Source: JAEUUM01 sp038326165
Lineage (GTDB): Bacteria; Bacteroidota; Bacteroidia; Chitinophagales; Saprospiraceae
Direction: 5' to 3'
DNA: 64,000 bases
Assembly: GCA_038326165.1 (NCBI GenBank)
Contig: JBBQJT010000008.1
Coordinates: 18,571 to 82,570, forward strand
The notes beneath the pieces are model-generated. The model saw only the letters and a list, made by a program, of their open reading frames with translations. It did no database searches and was not told the origin of the DNA. Positions 18,873-29,428 of the stretch are shown here, in pieces. Each line of letters opens with the position of its first letter. The first letter of the stretch is position 1. Both the position numbers and the translations under genes were made by a program.

Positions 18873-18964
18873 CCAAAATCAGTGGCATTCAGAAACCAAA
18901 GCAGATGATATTAATTCATAAAATTGCTGGATCTACTTTAACTGACCCTAAAAGTAATCAAGAA

Positions 18965-21682
18965 TTAATGCTGAATCATCACTTTCTTAATTCCCACCCA
19001 ATCAGAGGTAACGACTTCAATTGTGTACCAACCTGATGGAAGGCTTTGAACTGAAAGCGTGATGTTTTGACTTGAATATTCAGATTCAAGTTTATTTACT
19101 ACCCTACCTGTGGCGTCTCGGATCACTGTTTTTACGGATCCTAAACTTACTTTGGTAAAGTTCAAATTGAGTATTTGATTGGCAGGGATTGGATAAACAG
19201 TCCAATCATTATCATTGAGAGATACCGTGTTGGTAAATTGATCAACCACAATATCATTTATAGTTTGAGAACAACCATTAGCATCTGTAATAATGAGACT
19301 ATAAAAGCCGAAGGCAAGATTAATAAGCACAGTATCGGTGCTGAAAGGGATCCCGTCCTTTAACCATTGAAAGGAATAGGGCATAAAACCGCCTTGAATT
19401 GAAACCTTAATTTCGCCATCAGGAGTGCCCTGATTGAATTGGGGCTTTACTTCAACAAGAGTTATAACTATAGGATCAGGAGTTTTGATTTCTATCGTAG
19501 CCATAGAGGTACAAGCCTTATCGTCGGTAATTGTGACAGTGTAAAAGCCAGCAGTTAAATCCGATATATCTTTAACCGTTGAGCCATTAGACCATTGGTA
19601 AGTTACATTTCCATACTCGCCAAAAAAACTTACCCCTGCTGCACCATTTGTCAATCCAGAACACTGAATATCTTGTCCATATGCTTGAGCTGCTAAATCA
19701 CAGGTGATAGGCCCACAATCAACTTGATTGAAATAGGATACTTCACATCCAATGGCATCTTTTACGACAATTCCATAAATTTGACCAGTTTGAAGGATTT
19801 GATCTTCTTCATTTCCAACAATCGTATAACTACCCTCGCCTCCTGCAACAGTGTAACTCATCTTGCCAAAACCATCGCCCAAACATTCAAAACCAACAGC
19901 CAACTCCATTGGATTGTATTCTGTCGGATCATTGCCATCCAATATTTCAAGACAATAATTACCATACGTGTATCCAAATGAACCTTCAGTTGAGGCAATC
20001 TGAATAAAATAACCTTGATTAGGATTTAAACCAATTACATCTAAATATCCAGTACATTTTTGGGGGTTCTTGCTACAAAATATTTCTTCCAAGCTTGTAC
20101 AAGTTCCTTTGTAAATAGATATAACATGATAGAAATCTGCCCCTGTAGAGAGTTTTATTTTACCTGAAGCAGGACTAACAAATTTGTACCAAACGCTAGA
20201 TTTAATGTTTGCAACACAACTGGGTCTTGGCCCCTGAATATTACTACTCAAATTGCTGCCCGCGATACAATCTGTGCCTAGTGAAACCGACTGTGCTGTA
20301 GTGCAAATAGTATTGTTGGGAATTACACCATCAAGATTAGAGGCAGTGATACACAAGCTACCTTCTACAGAAGCAAAACCACCCAAAACTCTGACAAAAT
20401 ATTTTTGACCAGCTGTCAAATTGCTGGTATTCATTGTTTGACCATATACGTCAATTGCTTCTAAAGACAAGTTGTTGCAAGCTCCAGAATACAAAACCAA
20501 GTTGTCAGCAAAGTCAGCATTGGAGGCAAATTGGAATTTTCCGCTAACATCCGGCGTAAAATCGTACCAGACATCAGATCTTGCAAGCTTATTTTGAGCT
20601 AAAATTAAAGATTGGGCATCGGCGCCGACAACAGTTCCTGTTACGCAAGGCTGATTGTTTGGAATATTGATAGAATTCAAACAATTGTCGTTCAAAGGAG
20701 GAGAAATAATTTGAGCTGTAGGCTCCAACTTGATGCAAGCTTGTCCAGAAGATTTTCCATAACGATCAGGGACCCCGCTCTCAATAATGTAATAAGTGGT
20801 GTTGGCAGCAGCTGATAAGCGAAGTCTTTCACCCTGAAACCCATGTTCATCATAATTCGTGCAAGAAACTTGAGTTAAATTTCCACAAACACCTGTATAT
20901 ACTGATATGTTATCATTGAATCTAGAATTTGTAACGATGTCGATATTTTGGTCAGACGCTGCAGTAAACTTATAGTATAACGGGCGTATAGAATTTGGTG
21001 CACAACTGGAAATATTTTCTGGTATGTACTGGGAAATACTATTATCCAATCCCAAACAAGGTTGATTGATGTCAATGGCTATTGCTTGGTCGCAAATATC
21101 ATTGATAGTACCTGCCCCGATAAGCTTTAAATTGTCAATGCCAACCCACCAATTCCACTCTTGGCCGTCATCGTATTCAAAAATAATTTGGGAATTTTTT
21201 CCTCTGAATTTTGAAATATCTACGTAAACTGTTTGAAACTGGTTAGGCTGTTCTCCAACTCCTTGATTGTATGAAGCTACGAGTTCAATTCGGTTGTCAT
21301 TCTTAATGTAGACATCTAATATTTCATCCTGCGAAGATTTTCTAAAAACCAAATCAAATGCCAGATAAACTATAGCTGTATTTGATAGATCAAAAGCGCC
21401 AGTAGTAATACTAGCTCTGGAATTTGGTGCATTTTCTCCCAATATATCATCATCGAAATAAAGGAAACAGCTACCATCCATTGTTGGTGGATTAGCAGCA
21501 CCATTTGAAGCTAAAGTGCCAAATTTCCATCCATCTTGGCCAAAAACAATGTCACTATTCCACCCTTGTGGCAAAGTACAATTGTTGAAATTTTCTTCGT
21601 ACAAAATAGTTTGGGAATCTAGCTTGACACTATAAAAACCAAACAAAGAAATTGCTAGAAATGAGAAAAAAGAATATTTCAT
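18965..21682 (-). CDS. Secreted multidomain protein with type A T9SS sorting domain
   Basis: 905-residue secreted protein with an N-terminal signal peptide (MKYSFFSFLAISLFGFYSV). A choice-of-anchor/MAM-like beta domain follows (about 25-190, with YEENFNNCTLPQGW). Three PPC-like beta domains of about 125 residues come next (about 190-580; IPNNQPCVTGTV, YYIIESGVPDRYGKS). Then come SprB-like repeats (about 670-820; NVTYQWSNGSTVKDISDLTA) and a type A T9SS sorting domain (about 830-905; VYPIPANQILNLNF ... LPSGWYTIEVVT). It should be exported by T9SS and either released or attached to the cell surface. No catalytic motif is visible, so an adhesin or matrix role is more likely than an enzyme. Confidence 0.85.
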   Translation of the reverse strand: MKYSFFSFLAISLFGFYSVKLDSQTILYEENFNNCTLPQGWNSDIVFGQDGWKFGTLASNGAANPPTMDGSCFLYFDDDILGENAPNSRASITTGAFDLSNTAIVYLAFDLVFRKSSQDEILDVYIKNDNRIELVASYNQGVGEQPNQFQTVYVDISKFRGKNSQIIFEYDDGQEWNWWVGIDNLKLIGAGTINDICDQAIAIDINQPCLGLDNSISQYIPENISSCAPNSIRPLYYKFTAASDQNIDIVTNSRFNDNISVYTGVCGNLTQVSCTNYDEHGFQGERLRLSAAANTTYYIIESGVPDRYGKSSGQACIKLEPTAQIISPPLNDNCLNSINIPNNQPCVTGTVVGADAQSLILAQNKLARSDVWYDFTPDVSGKFQFASNADFADNLVLYSGACNNLSLEAIDVYGQTMNTSNLTAGQKYFVRVLGGFASVEGSLCITASNLDGVIPNNTICTTAQSVSLGTDCIAGSNLSSNIQGPRPSCVANIKSSVWYKFVSPASGKIKLSTGADFYHVISIYKGTCTSLEEIFCSKNPQKCTGYLDVIGLNPNQGYFIQIASTEGSFGYTYGNYCLEILDGNDPTEYNPMELAVGFECLGDGFGKMSYTVAGGEGSYTIVGNEEDQILQTGQIYGIVVKDAIGCEVSYFNQVDCGPITCDLAAQAYGQDIQCSGLTNGAAGVSFFGEYGNVTYQWSNGSTVKDISDLTAGFYTVTITDDKACTSMATIEIKTPDPIVITLVEVKPQFNQGTPDGEIKVSIQGGFMPYSFQWLKDGIPFSTDTVLINLAFGFYSLIITDANGCSQTINDIVVDQFTNTVSLNDNDWTVYPIPANQILNLNFTKVSLGSVKTVIRDATGRVVNKLESEYSSQNITLSVQSLPSGWYTIEVVTSDWVGIKKVMIQH

Positions 21683-21859
21683 AAACAGCCAATGTTAATT
21701 TTGAGAAAAGATACGATGATTATTTTGAAGAAACAAAATACTTGTGTATTTTTATAGCTGATATTCACAAAAAAAATTAAGTCAATTCATTCATCAAATA
21801 TAGATGATCGTATTGAAATATTATTTATTTAAATAAAATAATTTATTACTCAAGTCCAC

Positions 21860-21867
21860 TATATTTG
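21860..21867 (+). promoter_or_regulatory. Probable -7 element (TATATTTG) of the DUF1800/DUF1501 unit
   Basis: TATATTTG, 48 nt before the DUF1800 ATG, in a very AT-rich stretch. No clear upstream TTG at the right spacing. Confidence 0.4.
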
Positions 21868-21914
21868 TAACTTAATAAGTGTTATTCATTTGTAACGACC
21901 AAAACTCAACTTTT

Positions 21915-23351
21915 ATGGCTGCTTTGGATCCTTTTGTACCATCAACAAGTAAACCTTGGAACGCTCAAAAAGTACAGCATTTGTATCAAAGGATAGGTTT
22001 TGGTGCTTCCCTTTCCGAGGTCCAAGCTGGTTTGACAAAAACTCCATCCCAATTGGTTGACCAGTTGGTCAATGCTATCATTGCGGATCCCATACCTGCC
22101 AAGCCTTTTTGGGCAGAATATACAGCAGAAGATTATCAAACAAATCCTGATTCCCAATATCAACATTCTATAAGCTTAAGAAGGGATTGGATAAAAGACA
22201 TGATCAACGGTAAACCCAAGGCAAAACTTGCTTTATTTTGGTCTAATCACTTCGTAACCTCTCAAAATGTGTATGGTTGCAATAGGTACCTCTGGGATTA
22301 TTATGAATTGCTCAATAAGAATTGCATTGGGAATTTTAGGACATTCACCAAAGAAATTAGTAAAAATAGTGCAATGTTGGTTTACCTCAACGGCAATCAA
22401 AATATTGCTGACGAACCCAACGAAAACTACGCACGAGAATTATTAGAACTTTTTACCTTAGGCGAAGGCAATGGTTATACGCAATTTGATGTTCCAGAAG
22501 TGGCAAGAGCTTTGACTGGTTGGAGGGTTTCACAATATGAGTGTCTTAATCCATATTTTGACATTGATTATTTTGACAATAAGCCCAAAACAATTTTTGG
22601 TAAAACAGCCAATTATACTTTTGATACCTTACATGATTTAATCTTTACCGAAAAGGCTGATTTGATTGCCAAGTACATTTGCACCAAATTGTACAAATTC
22701 TTTTTATATCAAACTCCCAATGAAACAGTTGTCAACGGTTTGGCGGATATTCTAAAAGGAACGAATTTTGAATTGGCTCCAGTACTGAGAAAGTTGTTTA
22801 AAAGTGAACATTTTTTTGAGCAACGATTTATCAACGCCGCTATTAAATCACCATTATCTCAAATCACCAGTACCGCGCGCTATTTAGGATTTACCAACAG
22901 CAGTGTTATACAGGAAGATTATATTAATTATTACTTCTACATGGCATATGAACTTGGTCAAGCATTGTTGGATCCTCCAAATGTTGCTGGTTGGCCTGGG
23001 TATCATGCTTGGATCAATGAAAGTACTTTGGCGGCTCGATGGAATTTTTCGGGTTCGGTGATTTACACCTTGTCCGATGAAGCATTCAATGAACAATATA
23101 GAAACCTAGCAATTGCTTTAAGTACCAGCACAACCGATCCATTGCTAATCACTCAAGGGATCGCAAAGCATTTTTTGAATTCAGATCTGCGTCCTGAGCA
23201 TATTGATGTTGCAGTACAATATTTTAAGGCAGGAATTCCACAAAACTATTTTGACGATGGTTCATGGAATATTTATTGGAACGAAGCACCCTATCAGATC
23301 AGGAATCTTTTGTTCTATTTAACCAGGTTACCTGAATTTCAATTGACCTAA
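21915..23351 (+). CDS. DUF1800 family protein
   Basis: 478-residue DUF1800 protein, a family of unknown biochemistry almost always encoded next to DUF1501. Family marks visible are FWSNHFVTS, ENYARELLELFTLG, EVARALTGWRV and a C-terminal DPPNVAGWPGYHAWI. The start is the ATG at 21915; the upstream in-frame extension has no signal-like character. No signal peptide or lipobox is visible, unlike its partner, so it may be cytoplasmic or exported together with the Tat-dependent DUF1501 protein. The DUF1501 gene starts 33 nt downstream, clearly co-transcribed. Confidence 0.9.
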   Translation: MAALDPFVPSTSKPWNAQKVQHLYQRIGFGASLSEVQAGLTKTPSQLVDQLVNAIIADPIPAKPFWAEYTAEDYQTNPDSQYQHSISLRRDWIKDMINGKPKAKLALFWSNHFVTSQNVYGCNRYLWDYYELLNKNCIGNFRTFTKEISKNSAMLVYLNGNQNIADEPNENYARELLELFTLGEGNGYTQFDVPEVARALTGWRVSQYECLNPYFDIDYFDNKPKTIFGKTANYTFDTLHDLIFTEKADLIAKYICTKLYKFFLYQTPNETVVNGLADILKGTNFELAPVLRKLFKSEHFFEQRFINAAIKSPLSQITSTARYLGFTNSSVIQEDYINYYFYMAYELGQALLDPPNVAGWPGYHAWINESTLAARWNFSGSVIYTLSDEAFNEQYRNLAIALSTSTTDPLLITQGIAKHFLNSDLRPEHIDVAVQYFKAGIPQNYFDDGSWNIYWNEAPYQIRNLLFYLTRLPEFQLT

Positions 23352-23384
23352 ATCTATTTCCTTCATTCGCTAAAAAAAGATACA

Positions 23385-25025
23385 ATGAGTCACGATCATA
23401 ATCACGACAAAATGCATAAGAAGGTCCAAGAAAGAATGGGATCTAAAATAGACCATGGAGCCTTGCACACACGTGAACACCAGGAAAGCAGTCGAAGGAA
23501 TTTCATGAAAAACTCTGGACTTTTCGCTGTTGGATCTGTGATGTTAGGAGCAACAGGTGTCAATATATTGAACCCTACTGCCGAAATGATGAGTATGTTA
23601 ACCTCTGATTGTGGTGATAGAATCTTGGTTCTCATACGCTTAGATGGAGGAAATGATGGATTAAACACCGTAGTTCCAATTACAAATGATGAGTATTACA
23701 ATATTCGGCCCAATATTGCTGTAACTCCAGCCAATTGCTGGAAACTGAGCAACAGTTTTGGAATGCCCAAGACAATGACCGATTTGGAAAGTATGTGGGG
23801 AGACGGCAAAATGAAAGTAGTGCATAACGTAGGATATCCTGAACAAAATTATTCGCACTTCAGATCATCCGATATATGGGCTTCAAGTTCTGACTCAGAG
23901 ACTGTGGTTAACTCTGGTTGGATTGGTAGAATGATTGAGTCTAATTATGAGGCCTTTCAGAACGCGCCACCTACAGTTCCGCCCGCTCTAGAAATAGGCG
24001 TGCAAACCAATCTTTTGTTCCGCGGAAGCCAAGGTGCTATGGCGTTATCAGTAAGCAACCCAACAGAATTTTATCAAATTGCCTCTACTGGTCAGCTCTA
24101 TAACCCAACTCCAGCTGACAATTCAGAACATGAAAAAGAACTTTCTTTCATGCGCACGGTTGCCAACAGTGCATATAGATATAGTGAATCAATAAAAGAA
24201 GCCTATACTACTGGGCGCAATAAGGTTCAATATCCCGAAGACAGCTATTTGGCCGAACAGATGAGCATAATCGCCAGGTTGATTAAAGGCAAATTGGGAA
24301 CCAAAGTGTATATGGTCAGCATCGGTGGTTTTGATACACATGCAAACCAACTGAATGATCATCCTCGACTAGTAACTCAATTATCAAAATGTGTAAAAGC
24401 ATTCTTTGAAGATATTTCAGAGGCTGGGCTAGGGCCAAATGTTCTTGCAATGACCTTTTCTGAATTTGGAAGGACAATTTTTGAAAACGGAAGTGAAGGA
24501 ACAGACCATGGTACTGCCGCTCCTGTACTTATGTTTGGCGAAGGCCTTCAAGGAAATGGCTTTGTTGGAACACCTCCTGATTTGGTAAACGTTGATCAAT
24601 ATGGCGATCCATTATTCAATGTTGACTTCAGATCGGTTTATGCAACAGTATTACAAGATTGGCTGTGCGTACCATCTAGCACTACAGAATTCGTGTTGGG
24701 AAATGCGATTCAAAAGAAAACTGGAATATTACCACCAAGTTCCCCAAATACAGGATTAAATGGTGATGATGCACTACTTGGGCATAATCCTGGCATCAAT
24801 GGAGGAATCGATATAAAATACTCAATCACGGCAAAAGGTCCAACCAAAATCCTTCTAATGAACCAAGCTGGCTCTTTGGTCAGAACATTCTACGATGGAT
24901 TTAGTGAGTCAGGTAGCTTTATTTTCAACTTCAACCCTGGAGCATATTTGATACAACCTGGCAATTACGTTTATCAATTACAAACTGGTGGAAGGGTATA
25001 TTCACGTAAAATAAAGATTCAGTAA
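23385..25025 (+). CDS. DUF1501 family protein with Tat-like signal and sorting-like tail
   Basis: 546-residue DUF1501 protein (alkaline phosphatase-like superfamily, function unknown). The N-terminus is long and His-rich (MSHDHNHDKMHKK...) before a twin-arginine-like motif SRRNFMK at about 36-42 and a hydrophobic stretch, suggesting Tat export of a folded protein. Family motifs are LIRLDGGNDGLNT, HFRSSDIWAS, SIGGFDTHANQ and FSEFGRTIFENGSEGTDHGT. The last 65 residues (ILLMNQAGSLVRTF ... YVYQLQTGGRVYSRKIKIQ) look like a FlgD-Ig/type A sorting domain, so T9SS may carry it across the outer membrane. The EVE gene follows after five bases. Confidence 0.88.
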   Translation: MSHDHNHDKMHKKVQERMGSKIDHGALHTREHQESSRRNFMKNSGLFAVGSVMLGATGVNILNPTAEMMSMLTSDCGDRILVLIRLDGGNDGLNTVVPITNDEYYNIRPNIAVTPANCWKLSNSFGMPKTMTDLESMWGDGKMKVVHNVGYPEQNYSHFRSSDIWASSSDSETVVNSGWIGRMIESNYEAFQNAPPTVPPALEIGVQTNLLFRGSQGAMALSVSNPTEFYQIASTGQLYNPTPADNSEHEKELSFMRTVANSAYRYSESIKEAYTTGRNKVQYPEDSYLAEQMSIIARLIKGKLGTKVYMVSIGGFDTHANQLNDHPRLVTQLSKCVKAFFEDISEAGLGPNVLAMTFSEFGRTIFENGSEGTDHGTAAPVLMFGEGLQGNGFVGTPPDLVNVDQYGDPLFNVDFRSVYATVLQDWLCVPSSTTEFVLGNAIQKKTGILPPSSPNTGLNGDDALLGHNPGINGGIDIKYSITAKGPTKILLMNQAGSLVRTFYDGFSESGSFIFNFNPGAYLIQPGNYVYQLQTGGRVYSRKIKIQ

Positions 25026-25030
25026 GCACA

Positions 25031-25444
25031 ATGCATTATTGGTTGCTCAAATCAGAGCCATTTGTTTTCTCATGGGACAATCTGGTTGAAAACGAAGTAG
25101 AAAGTTGGGAAGGTGTTCGCAATTATCAAGCTAGAAATTATATCAGAAGCATGCGTTGGGGTGATCAATTCTTTTTTTATCACAGCAACGAAGGTTTGTG
25201 TATTGTTGGTACTGGCGAGATTGTCGAAGAAGCTTTTGATGATCCAAGTTGCACAGATCACCCTGGCAGATGGAGCACCGTAAATGTCAAACCACTAATG
25301 AAGTTCAAAACTCCTATTTCGCTCAGTGACATAAAGGCTATGCCAGAATTAAAAGATATGGTCTTGGTTAATAACACCCGTTTAAGTGTTCAACCAGTCA
25401 CAGAATTTGAATGGAATTACATACTTAAACTTGGGACCTCTTAA
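25031..25444 (+). CDS. EVE domain protein
   Basis: 137-residue single-domain EVE protein (PUA/YTH-like fold) predicted to bind modified bases in DNA or RNA. Family hallmarks are YWLLKSEP at the start, WEGVRNYQARN (about 25-35) and FYHSN followed by IVGTGEIV. EVE domains are known as modified-cytosine readers and often sit near defence genes. Here it is in a metabolic/surface neighbourhood and is probably housekeeping. It begins five nucleotides after the DUF1501 stop, so it is the third gene of that unit, though no functional tie is evident. Confidence 0.9.
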   Translation: MHYWLLKSEPFVFSWDNLVENEVESWEGVRNYQARNYIRSMRWGDQFFFYHSNEGLCIVGTGEIVEEAFDDPSCTDHPGRWSTVNVKPLMKFKTPISLSDIKAMPELKDMVLVNNTRLSVQPVTEFEWNYILKLGTS

Positions 25445-25596
25445 TTATTTCAAGAAAATAATTTCCTCAAAAGAATTGATTTTCAAAGACATTATGGCTT
25501 ATCAAAGTCAACAAAAATGAATTTTATCAAAAAAATTGGCTGCCTATTTAAAAGAAATTGCTAATATCACAGTCTAAATGAGTACAAATTAGATTT

Positions 25597-27231
25597 ATGA
25601 GGATCATATTGATGACTGTTGGCGTGTTGGTTGCTTCTATTTGTTTGGGACAAGATAATTTTAAGACAAATAAGATTAGCATCTTTAAAGATGGAAGTTC
25701 ATTTGTTCAATCCAAAGGTACTGTCAAGCCCATCAAAGGAGTTTTTACCATCCCTGAAAAAGAAATACCAAAAGCATTATTCGGCACTTATTGGATCAGT
25801 AACAGTCGAGGCAAAATAAAAGAAATAATGGCAACAAGTGATACAGTGATCAGTTACCAAAAGACTAATGCATTGACAATTGGTGAATTATTGTTAGCCA
25901 ACAAAGGCAAGGATGTAAAAATTACCACAACTGAGAACATTGAAGGAAATATTGACGATGTCATCTCATTGAATTCCGATAAGGAGCAATTTGACTCCAT
26001 AACGATGAACAGAAAAATATTGCTGGTTGCTGTACCTCACATTGTAATGCTAAAGTTAAAAGATGGCAGTACCTCATGTATTCCTATTGAAACAATAAAA
26101 AAATTGGTAGTTATCAATAACATGAAATATGAATATATTAGAAAACAACAAAAACAGGAAAATGGATTAAAAATCAAATTCAATGACGAATCAGCAGTTC
26201 AAGATCTGGACATGATGTATTTACAACAAGGCTTGAGTTGGACTCCATTTTATAATCTCGAACTTATGGCTGATGGAAAGGCCAAGCTCCAATTAAGAGC
26301 CGAAGTAGTCAATAAAGCTTCGAACATCCTGAATGCAGATATTAATTTTGTAGTTGGAGTTCCCAATTTTAAATTCTCAGATAATTTGACTGGTTTAGTA
26401 AATTTCTTGAATATTGAAAATAAAAAAAACAATGAGTCTTTGCTGTCAAGTCAAAGTCAAATATTCAGTAATTCAATAGTACAAAGTGGTATAAATGCTG
26501 ATCCCGGCCCTGATGCCGAAGAACCAGAACTCAGTTTGGACAACAAGTCTAAAGCAGAAAATGAAGAAGATTTATATTTTTATTCGGTCAAAAATGTTTC
26601 ACTCAATAAAAATGCCAGAGCACACTTTCAATTATTTAATGAGACAATTGATTATGACCACCTATATGAATGCGCATTACCGCCAAATAAAGAAAGGTAT
26701 TTTTATTTCTCAGATTTTCAGCAAGACCAGAAAGTCATCAATGAAGTTACTCACTCCATCCGTTTCAAGAATCAAACAACTAACCCTTTCACAAGTGGGC
26801 CAGTTTTGGTTACCAAGCAGACAGAAAATGGAGTTGTACCCTTGAGCCAAGATCTACTCAAATACACTCCCGCTAAAGGAAGCAGTTCTATAATCTTGAC
26901 CAAAGCAAGTGATATCCAAATAACACATGCTGAGCATGAAAAAGAACGTGTAATAAATTATAAAAAGTGGAATAACAATTTTTATGACATGTTTAAAGTA
27001 GAAGCTAAGGTCAAACTAAAAAACTTTAAAAATCAAGACGTAAAAGTTCAACTATCCCGACTGGTTTTTGGGGTCATGGATAATAGTGACATAAAATATA
27101 TCATCAAAGAAAATAAGCCAACAAGCTTTTATCAAAACAAACTCAATTTGGTAACTTGGGAAGTAGAACTTAAGGCGGGAGAAGAAAAGGACTTTTTTTA
27201 TTATTTTGATTACTATTACCAAAGGATGTAA
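25597..27231 (+). CDS. DUF4139-like exported protein
   Basis: 544-residue exported protein with a signal peptide (MRIILMTVGVLVASICLG). The central and C-terminal parts match the DUF4139 pattern: LQQGLSWTPFYNLEL, AKLQLRAEVVNKASN, then VVGVPNFKF and a beta-rich C-terminus with YKKWNNNFYDMFKVEAKVKL and VTWEVELKAGEEKDFFYYF. The family includes the 'mucoidy inhibitor A' type but has no settled function. The usual N-terminal coiled coil (DUF4140) is not obvious here. No neighbours on the same strand suggest a pathway. The assignment is moderately sure. Confidence 0.65.
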   Translation: MRIILMTVGVLVASICLGQDNFKTNKISIFKDGSSFVQSKGTVKPIKGVFTIPEKEIPKALFGTYWISNSRGKIKEIMATSDTVISYQKTNALTIGELLLANKGKDVKITTTENIEGNIDDVISLNSDKEQFDSITMNRKILLVAVPHIVMLKLKDGSTSCIPIETIKKLVVINNMKYEYIRKQQKQENGLKIKFNDESAVQDLDMMYLQQGLSWTPFYNLELMADGKAKLQLRAEVVNKASNILNADINFVVGVPNFKFSDNLTGLVNFLNIENKKNNESLLSSQSQIFSNSIVQSGINADPGPDAEEPELSLDNKSKAENEEDLYFYSVKNVSLNKNARAHFQLFNETIDYDHLYECALPPNKERYFYFSDFQQDQKVINEVTHSIRFKNQTTNPFTSGPVLVTKQTENGVVPLSQDLLKYTPAKGSSSIILTKASDIQITHAEHEKERVINYKKWNNNFYDMFKVEAKVKLKNFKNQDVKVQLSRLVFGVMDNSDIKYIIKENKPTSFYQNKLNLVTWEVELKAGEEKDFFYYFDYYYQRM

Positions 27232-27486
27232 TGAAAAGAATCTTTTGCCTGGCGCTTAGATAAATTCGGTTCTTTGCTTAACAAACTCTTCTGTTGAAAA
27301 AGCTTAACAACCTCCAAAGTTGAAACAAATGGATATTCATGTTCAATATTTCTTGAGCTACATTTATTGGAGAGAAAAATAAGCATGGTATGACTAAATT
27401 ACACAAACTCATATACTATCCCGCATTTTTACTTGAGAGCTTAGAATTATAAGCATACTTTTGAACCACCACCAAAACAGAATTGT

Positions 27487-29403
27487 ATGTCTCACCCACC
27501 TTACCAAATAAAAAGTTTAGAAGAATATCACAAAGAATATAAAAGGAGTATTGACAATCCATCTGAATTCTGGGGCCAAATCGCTTTAAATTTCCGTTGG
27601 ACTAAAGCTTTTGATACTGTCCTGAATTGGAACTTTAAGGAACCTAAAATTGAGTGGTTCAAAGGTGGCGAAATGAATATCACTGACAATTGCTTGGATC
27701 GCTGGGTTGAAACTCAACCAGATACTCCAGCTTTAGTATGGGAACCCAATGATCCTGAAGAATTCCACAGAGTTCTAACTTACAAAGAATTGTATTTAAA
27801 AGTAAATCAATTTGCCAATGTCTTAATTAACAATGGTGTACACAAAGGTGATCGAGTTTGTATTTATATGCCAATGGTACCAGAATTGGCAATTGCAATT
27901 TTGTCTTGTGCGCGGTTGGGAGCTGTTCATTCAGTAGTTTTTGGAGGCTTTAGTGCTCAATCATTAGCCGATCGGATCAATGATGCATCATGTTCAATAG
28001 TTATTACTGCTGATGGAGCGTACCGTGGCAATAAAGATATTCCTCTTAAGTCGGTTATCGATGATGCACTCATGCAAGTGACTTCAGTCAAACGCGTTAT
28101 TGTCCTAACTCGAACTAGAATACCGGTCTCCATGATAAAGGGACGTGATGTATGGTGGGAGGATGAAATTAAAAAAGTGGAAACGCAGGGTAACCCGTTA
28201 GTAAATCCGGTGCCAATGGACGCAGAAGATATGTTGTTCATATTATACACCTCTGGCAGCACAGGAAAACCGAAGGGAGTGGTCCATACATGCGGAGGCT
28301 ATATGGTTTGGACCAATTATACCTTTATCAATGTCTTTCAATATCAGACTGGAATGATCCACTTCTGTTCCGCTGATATAGGATGGATTACTGGTCACTC
28401 TTACATAATTTATGGCCCATTGAGTGCTGGAGCAACATCATTGATCTTTGAAGGCGTTCCAACTTGGCCTGATGCAGGGAGATTTTGGGACATAGTTGAT
28501 AAACACAAAGTGAATATTTTATATACTGCTCCGACGGCCATTCGCAGCTTGATGAGTTTTGGCGAGGCGCCCTTAGAAGGCAAAGATCTTTCGTCTCTTA
28601 AAATACTGGGAACAGTTGGTGAGCCCATTAACGAGGAAGCTTGGCATTGGTACGATAAAAACATTGGTAAATACAAGTGTCCTATCGTAGATACTTGGTG
28701 GCAAACTGAAACAGGTGGCACAATGATTTCCAATATGGCCGGTGTTACTCCATCAAAACCATCATTTGCTACCTTACCCTTGCCTGGTGTACTACCCATT
28801 CTTGTAGATGAAATTGGAAATGAAATAATAGGAAACGGTGTAAGTGGCAATCTATGTATTTCCCGTCCTTGGCCAGGAATGTTGCGTACAACATACGGGG
28901 ACCATGAGCGATGTAGAATCAATTATTTTTCAACCTACAAAAACCTATATTTTACAGGCGATGGCTCTTTTAGGGATGATAATGGCTTTTATCGGATTAC
29001 TGGTCGAGTTGATGACGTTTTAAATGTAAGTGGTCACAGAATAGGTACCGCAGAGGTGGAGAACGCAATCAATATGCACACTGGAGTAATAGAAAGTGCA
29101 GTGGTTGGATATCCTCATGATGTAAAAGGTCAAGGAATATATGCTTTTGTAATCTTTACTGGCTCATTAGATGATGTTAACCTCATTCGTCAAGGTATCA
29201 GTCTGACTGTTTCTAGAATTATAGGAGCAATAGCTAAACCTGACAAAATCCAATTAGTGAGCGGCCTTCCCAAAACCCGAAGTGGTAAGATTATGCGTCG
29301 TATTCTTCGTAAAATAGCTGAAGGTGAACTTAACAACATTGGTGACACCTCAACCTTGCTTGATCCAATTGTGGTTGATGAAATTAAGAATGGAAGATTG
29401 TAG
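27487..29403 (+). CDS. acs: Acetyl-CoA synthetase
   Basis: 638-residue AMP-forming acetate-CoA ligase, activating acetate with ATP to acetyl-AMP and then acetyl-CoA. It shows the adenylation P-loop YTSGSTGKPKGVVHT, the DTWWQTETGG core motif, the hinge GRVDDVLNVSGHR and the C-terminal PKTRSGKIMRR with the catalytic Lys601 that is controlled by reversible acetylation in relatives. Length matches the family closely (about 650). The 255-nt upstream region shows no obvious promoter. It stands alone, followed by a convergent DUF983 gene. Confidence 0.95.
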   Translation: MSHPPYQIKSLEEYHKEYKRSIDNPSEFWGQIALNFRWTKAFDTVLNWNFKEPKIEWFKGGEMNITDNCLDRWVETQPDTPALVWEPNDPEEFHRVLTYKELYLKVNQFANVLINNGVHKGDRVCIYMPMVPELAIAILSCARLGAVHSVVFGGFSAQSLADRINDASCSIVITADGAYRGNKDIPLKSVIDDALMQVTSVKRVIVLTRTRIPVSMIKGRDVWWEDEIKKVETQGNPLVNPVPMDAEDMLFILYTSGSTGKPKGVVHTCGGYMVWTNYTFINVFQYQTGMIHFCSADIGWITGHSYIIYGPLSAGATSLIFEGVPTWPDAGRFWDIVDKHKVNILYTAPTAIRSLMSFGEAPLEGKDLSSLKILGTVGEPINEEAWHWYDKNIGKYKCPIVDTWWQTETGGTMISNMAGVTPSKPSFATLPLPGVLPILVDEIGNEIIGNGVSGNLCISRPWPGMLRTTYGDHERCRINYFSTYKNLYFTGDGSFRDDNGFYRITGRVDDVLNVSGHRIGTAEVENAINMHTGVIESAVVGYPHDVKGQGIYAFVIFTGSLDDVNLIRQGISLTVSRIIGAIAKPDKIQLVSGLPKTRSGKIMRRILRKIAEGELNNIGDTSTLLDPIVVDEIKNGRL

Positions 29404-29428
29404 TATTCATTGCCAACCGCAAGTAACA

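Noticed and set aside
25031..25444. Defence island suggested by an EVE-domain gene
   Set aside because: Neighbours are DUF1501, DUF4139 and acs; no defence genes surround it.
28410..28922. 170-codon minus-strand frame within acs
   Set aside because: Antisense shadow of a strongly conserved enzyme; no start signal or motif.
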